From an uncultured Eubacteriales bacterium (GTDB lineage: Bacteria > Bacillota > Clostridia > Oscillospirales > CAG-272): a DNA stretch of 64,000 bases. The notes under the pieces were generated by a model. That model was not told the DNA's origin and did not search any database. It was given only the letters and a program-made list of their open reading frames with translations. The DNA is taken from NCBI GenBank assembly GCA_934474225.1, contig CAKSLU010000001.1, positions 62,001-126,000 of the forward strand. Reading direction: 5' to 3'. Made by a program: the position numbers and the translations under genes. Below, in pieces: positions 60,952 through 64,000 of the stretch. Within the stretch, counting starts at the first letter, position 1. Every line of letters begins with the position of its first letter.

Positions 60952-62304
60952 ATGAACGAGTATATACAAGCGGTCCGACAGCGGAACGCGGGGCGCGCGC
61001 TCCGCGCCGCGGTCGTGACCTTCGGCTGCCAGCAGAACGAGGCGGACTCGGAAAAACTGCGCGGCATGGCGGCGGAAATGGGGTACACCATCACCGAGCA
61101 TCCGGCAGATGCCGACCTGATTGTCGTCAACACCTGTGCCATCCGCGAGCACGCCGAGCAAAAGGCGCTCTCGACCATCGGGCAGTATAAGCATCTCAAA
61201 GCCAAAAAGAGCGACCTTGTCATTGCCGTCTGCGGCTGCATGACGGCGCAGGCACACCGCGTGGAGGAATTGAAAAACAGCTACCCCTATGTGGATTTCA
61301 CCTTTGCGCCGTCGGCGCTTGACCGCTTCCCGGAATATCTCTGCGAGGTGCTCGACCGCCACGGCAGGAATTTTCACATCGGCGAGGCGGCGGGCGAGAT
61401 TCGCGAGGGCGTGCCGATTCTGCGAAACAGCAGCACAAAGGCATGGGTCAGCATCATGTACGGCTGCAACAATTTCTGCTCCTACTGCATCGTGCCCTAT
61501 GTGCGCGACAGAGAGCGCAGCCGCGACTATCACTTTGTGCTGGACGAAGTGCGCGATGTGGTTGCCGCAGGGGCGAAGGATGTCACGCTGCTCGGGCAGA
61601 ATGTTAATTCCTTTGCGGGCGGATGCAGTTTTGCCGAGCTGATTGAAAAGATTTCGGACATTGACGGCGACTTCCGCCTGCGCTTTATGACCAGTCATCC
61701 GAAGGATGTGTCGGACGAGCTGATTGCGGCGATGGCAAAGAGCCGCAACATCGCGCATCACTTTCACCTACCGCTGCAATCCGGCAGTGACGCGGTGCTG
61801 AAGGCGATGAACCGGCACTACGACCGCGCGCATTACCTTGCCGTTGTGGACAAGCTGTGCGCCGCCATGCCGGACATTGCGCTGACCACCGACATCATTG
61901 TAGGCTTTCCCGGCGAGACCGAGGAGGACTTTGAGGCGACGCTGGATATTTTGCGGCGCGTGCGCTTTGACATGATATATTCCTTTATCTATTCGCCCCG
62001 CAGCGGCACGCCGGCCGCGCGTATGGAAAATCGGGTTCCGGACGATATTAAATCTGCGCGCATGCAGCGGCTGCTTGAAGTGCAGGACGAAATCTCCTAT
62101 GCGAAGAACTGCGACGAGGTGGGGAAGACGCTGCGCGTGCTGGTAGACGGCGCAAGCAAAAACGCCCCTGCCGTGTACGCCGGGCGCAGCGAGGCGGGTA
62201 AACTCGTTCACTTCCGCACGGATGCGGATGTGACCGGGCAGTTTGTCGATGTGCGCATCACGCGGGCAGAACCGTTCTGTCTGCACGGCGAACTTGAAAA
62301 CTAA
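60952..62304 (+). CDS. miaB: tRNA-2-methylthio-N6-dimethylallyladenosine synthase MiaB
   Basis: 450 residues. It adds a methylthio group to i6A37 of tRNAs that read UNN codons. The N-terminal methylthiotransferase domain holds three cluster Cys (FGCQQNEAD, VNTCAIRE, VCGCMTAQ). The radical SAM motif is GCNNFCSYCIVPY near 178-190, and a TRAM domain ends the protein. The start at ATG 60952 follows AAAGGA and fits the promoter at 60890-60918. MiaB followed by a YlbF-family gene and mutS matches the ymcB-ymcA-mutS order in Bacillus. Confidence 0.96.
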   Translation: MNEYIQAVRQRNAGRALRAAVVTFGCQQNEADSEKLRGMAAEMGYTITEHPADADLIVVNTCAIREHAEQKALSTIGQYKHLKAKKSDLVIAVCGCMTAQAHRVEELKNSYPYVDFTFAPSALDRFPEYLCEVLDRHGRNFHIGEAAGEIREGVPILRNSSTKAWVSIMYGCNNFCSYCIVPYVRDRERSRDYHFVLDEVRDVVAAGAKDVTLLGQNVNSFAGGCSFAELIEKISDIDGDFRLRFMTSHPKDVSDELIAAMAKSRNIAHHFHLPLQSGSDAVLKAMNRHYDRAHYLAVVDKLCAAMPDIALTTDIIVGFPGETEEDFEATLDILRRVRFDMIYSFIYSPRSGTPAARMENRVPDDIKSARMQRLLEVQDEISYAKNCDEVGKTLRVLVDGASKNAPAVYAGRSEAGKLVHFRTDADVTGQFVDVRITRAEPFCLHGELEN

Positions 62305-62337
62305 TTTGAATTGAAATTTGAAATGAGGTATAACACC

Positions 62338-62736
62338 ATGATGACGGAAGAAATGAAAAAAGCAGCGGAGGCGCTCGGCGACCTCCTGAAGGACAGCGAC
62401 GAAGTCAAGGCGGCAAACGCCGCAAAGGCTGTTTACGATAACGATGAGGCTGTGCAGCAGGCGATTTTTGAATACAACACGCAGAACGCCGTGCTTGCCA
62501 AGGAGTATCAGAAGGACGAAAAAGACGAGGTCTTCATGGAGACCGTCAAGAAGCGCATCGGCGAACTCTACAACGAAATTGTGAACAATCCCGCCTATAC
62601 CGCCTATGTACAGGCAGAGGAGCAGATCGGCAACTTGATGAAGGAAGTCAACGACGAACTGAACTTCCGGATCACGGGCGAGCGCCCGCAGAGTGCCTGC
62701 ACCGGCAACTGCGGCACATGCGGCGGCTGCCACTGA
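62338..62736 (+). CDS. YlbF/YmcA (Ric) family protein with Cys-rich tail
   Basis: 132 residues, mostly helical (MMTEEMKKAAEALGDLLKDS; then VQQAIFEYNTQNAVLAKEY). The tail reads CTGNCGTCGGCH, four Cys and a His. In Bacillus subtilis RicA (YmcA), RicF (YlbF) and RicT form a complex carrying 4Fe-4S clusters that promotes mRNA processing by RNase Y. The place next to miaB matches ricA, while the Cys-rich tail may suit RicF, so I leave the symbol open. ATG 62338 follows GAGG; the tandem ATG at 62341 is possible. Confidence 0.82.
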   Translation: MMTEEMKKAAEALGDLLKDSDEVKAANAAKAVYDNDEAVQQAIFEYNTQNAVLAKEYQKDEKDEVFMETVKKRIGELYNEIVNNPAYTAYVQAEEQIGNLMKEVNDELNFRITGERPQSACTGNCGTCGGCH

Positions 62737-62788
62737 CACTGATTTTCTTGACTTTCTCTGACTTTCATTGACGGCGAGGTGATTTCCG

Positions 62789-64000
62789 ATGGGCTATACC
62801 CCGATGATGCAGCAATACTTCGATGTGAAGAATCAATATAAGGATTTCATTCTCATGTATCGCCTCGGCGACTTCTATGAGATGTTTTTCGAGGACGCCT
62901 ACACCGCATCCCGCGAGCTGGAGCTGACGCTGACCGGCAGGGAATGCGGCACGGAGGAGCGCGCGCCGATGTGCGGCGTGCCGTTTCACAAGGCGGATGT
63001 CTATATCGGGCGGCTTGTGGAAAAGGGGTACAAAGTTGCCGTCTGTGAGCAGATGGAGGACCCGGCGCTTGCCAAGGGACTTGTCAAGCGCGAGGTTATT
63101 AAAATTGTCACGCCCGGTACGGTGACCGATACCGCGCTGCTCTCGGACAAGCAGAACAATTTCCTCGCCGCCGTTTATCTCGGCGCAACTTCCGCCGCCG
63201 TCGGCTTTGCCGACATCACCACCGGGCGCATTTACGCCACGGACTGTGCCGGGGCGGAGCGCGACATTCGCCTGAAGAATCAGCTGGCATCTTACGCGCC
63301 GAGCGAGATTCTCATCAATGTTGCCAAGGGCAGTGCCAAGGCGCTGGACGACTTCCTTGCCGAGCGCAGCGATGCGCTTGCGGAATACGACCAGGGTTTC
63401 CGCTTTGAGGATCCGGATGCGCCGAAGACCGTGCAGGCACAGTTTGCGGCATACGGCACGGAGCGGCTGAGCCGCGAGTGCATCTGCGCCGTCGGCGCGC
63501 TGCTGAGTTACATCAAGGAGACGCAGAAGACCGACATCTCCTTTATTAAGGAACTGAATGTCTACAGCGACGGTCAGTATCTCGAATTTGACATCAACAC
63601 GCATCGAAATCTGGAAATTACAGAGTCGATGCGGACGAAGGACAAAAAAGGCTCGCTGCTTTGGGTGCTGGACCGCACCAAGACCGCGATGGGCGCGCGC
63701 CTCTTGCGCACCTGGCTTTTGCATCCGCTGCTCGGCATCCCCGAGATCACAAGGCGGCAGGCGGCCATCCGTGCGCTGTACGACGATTTGCAGGCGCGCG
63801 AGGAACTGTCCGCGACGCTCGGCTCGGTGCTCGACCTTGAGCGTTTGATGGCGCGCATCTCCTACGGCTCTGCCAACGCGCGCGACATGCTCGGCATCCT
63901 CGGCAGTATCTCGGTGCTGCCCGAGGTCAAGACGATGGTCGGCGAATTGGACGCTGCCGAATTCCGCGAGATTGCCGCATCGCTCGACACGCTGGACGAC
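62789..64000 (+). CDS. mutS: DNA mismatch repair protein MutS, N-terminal part
   Basis: The first 404 residues are visible and the gene runs off the right edge. MutS binds mismatches and starts repair. Domain I begins TPMMQQYFDVKNQYKDFILM and contains GDFYEMFFEDA, whose Phe-x-Glu inserts at the mismatch. APMCGVPFHKADVYIGRLVE, GTVTDTALL and the domain III start LNVYSDG..FDINTHRNLEI follow in normal order. The ATPase domain is outside the window. GAGGTG precedes ATG 62789. It is downstream of miaB and the YlbF-family gene and likely in their operon. Confidence 0.97.
   Translation, partial: MGYTPMMQQYFDVKNQYKDFILMYRLGDFYEMFFEDAYTASRELELTLTGRECGTEERAPMCGVPFHKADVYIGRLVEKGYKVAVCEQMEDPALAKGLVKREVIKIVTPGTVTDTALLSDKQNNFLAAVYLGATSAAVGFADITTGRIYATDCAGAERDIRLKNQLASYAPSEILINVAKGSAKALDDFLAERSDALAEYDQGFRFEDPDAPKTVQAQFAAYGTERLSRECICAVGALLSYIKETQKTDISFIKELNVYSDGQYLEFDINTHRNLEITESMRTKDKKGSLLWVLDRTKTAMGARLLRTWLLHPLLGIPEITRRQAAIRALYDDLQAREELSATLGSVLDLERLMARISYGSANARDMLGILGSISVLPEVKTMVGELDAAEFREIAASLDTLDD

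Overview
The window reads as chromosome of an endospore-forming, anaerobic Clostridia-type Firmicute, most likely from the Oscillospiraceae/Ruminococcaceae side. The support is a complete cotJABC spore-coat operon, a YunB sporulation protein, S-layer homology and dockerin domains on secreted proteins, a T-box leader, a Na+-pumping biotin decarboxylase operon, a flavodiiron oxygen-detoxifying protein and consensus sigma-A promoters with 17-base spacers. Base composition is G+C-rich by eye and looks even along the window. I see no tRNA, rRNA, CRISPR array, insertion sequence or prophage. Two genes are cut by the window edges: glnA at the left and mutS at the right.

Layout. 1-6950: nitrogen assimilation, with a type I glutamine synthetase divergent from a type III glutamine synthetase, then an Amt ammonium channel fused to a PII protein, and an Asn-specific T-box before asnB. 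6993-13356: an M20 amidohydrolase and a giant secreted beta-helix/M14 carboxypeptidase/dockerin protein split by a frameshift, opposite a regulator with a LacI-like sensor. 14695-19578: a five-gene biotin-dependent Na+ decarboxylase/transcarboxylase-like operon. 19833-23957: an XRE regulator, an orphan fumarase beta subunit, DivIVA, YunB and a Xer recombinase. 24108-31466: a membrane protein, HAD, GNAT, RqcH and a heterodimeric ABC exporter. 31508-34980: a cytidylate-kinase-like/MATE/MATE operon behind an attenuator. 35029-37838: the fatty-acid kinase pair FakA/FakB. 37958-41858: PutP, then a DUF1538 membrane protein with a duplicated PII-like partner. 42026-48238: a CmpB-like protein, CotJ operon, SLH protein, PepT, ECF S component and HAD phosphatase. 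48289-52691: two CobW-type GTPases and ComEC. 52808-58806: GalM, lactonase-like propeller, E2-like acyltransferase, GNAT, ABC-F and a small protein. 58805-64000: a cluster of palindromes, a flavodiiron-flavin reductase-rubredoxin fusion, and miaB-ylbF-mutS.

Themes. Nitrogen control recurs. Two glutamine synthetases face each other behind leaders that share AAGGNN hexaloops and can fold into alternative hairpins, as in ANTAR-type antitermination. An Amt-PII fusion follows in the same transcription unit, and asnB sits behind a T-box. A second PII-like protein is translationally coupled to an uncharacterised membrane protein 35 kb away. The least explained systems are the DUF1538/tandem-PII pair, the attenuator before the kinase-like/MATE operon, the CobW fusion protein and the palindrome cluster.
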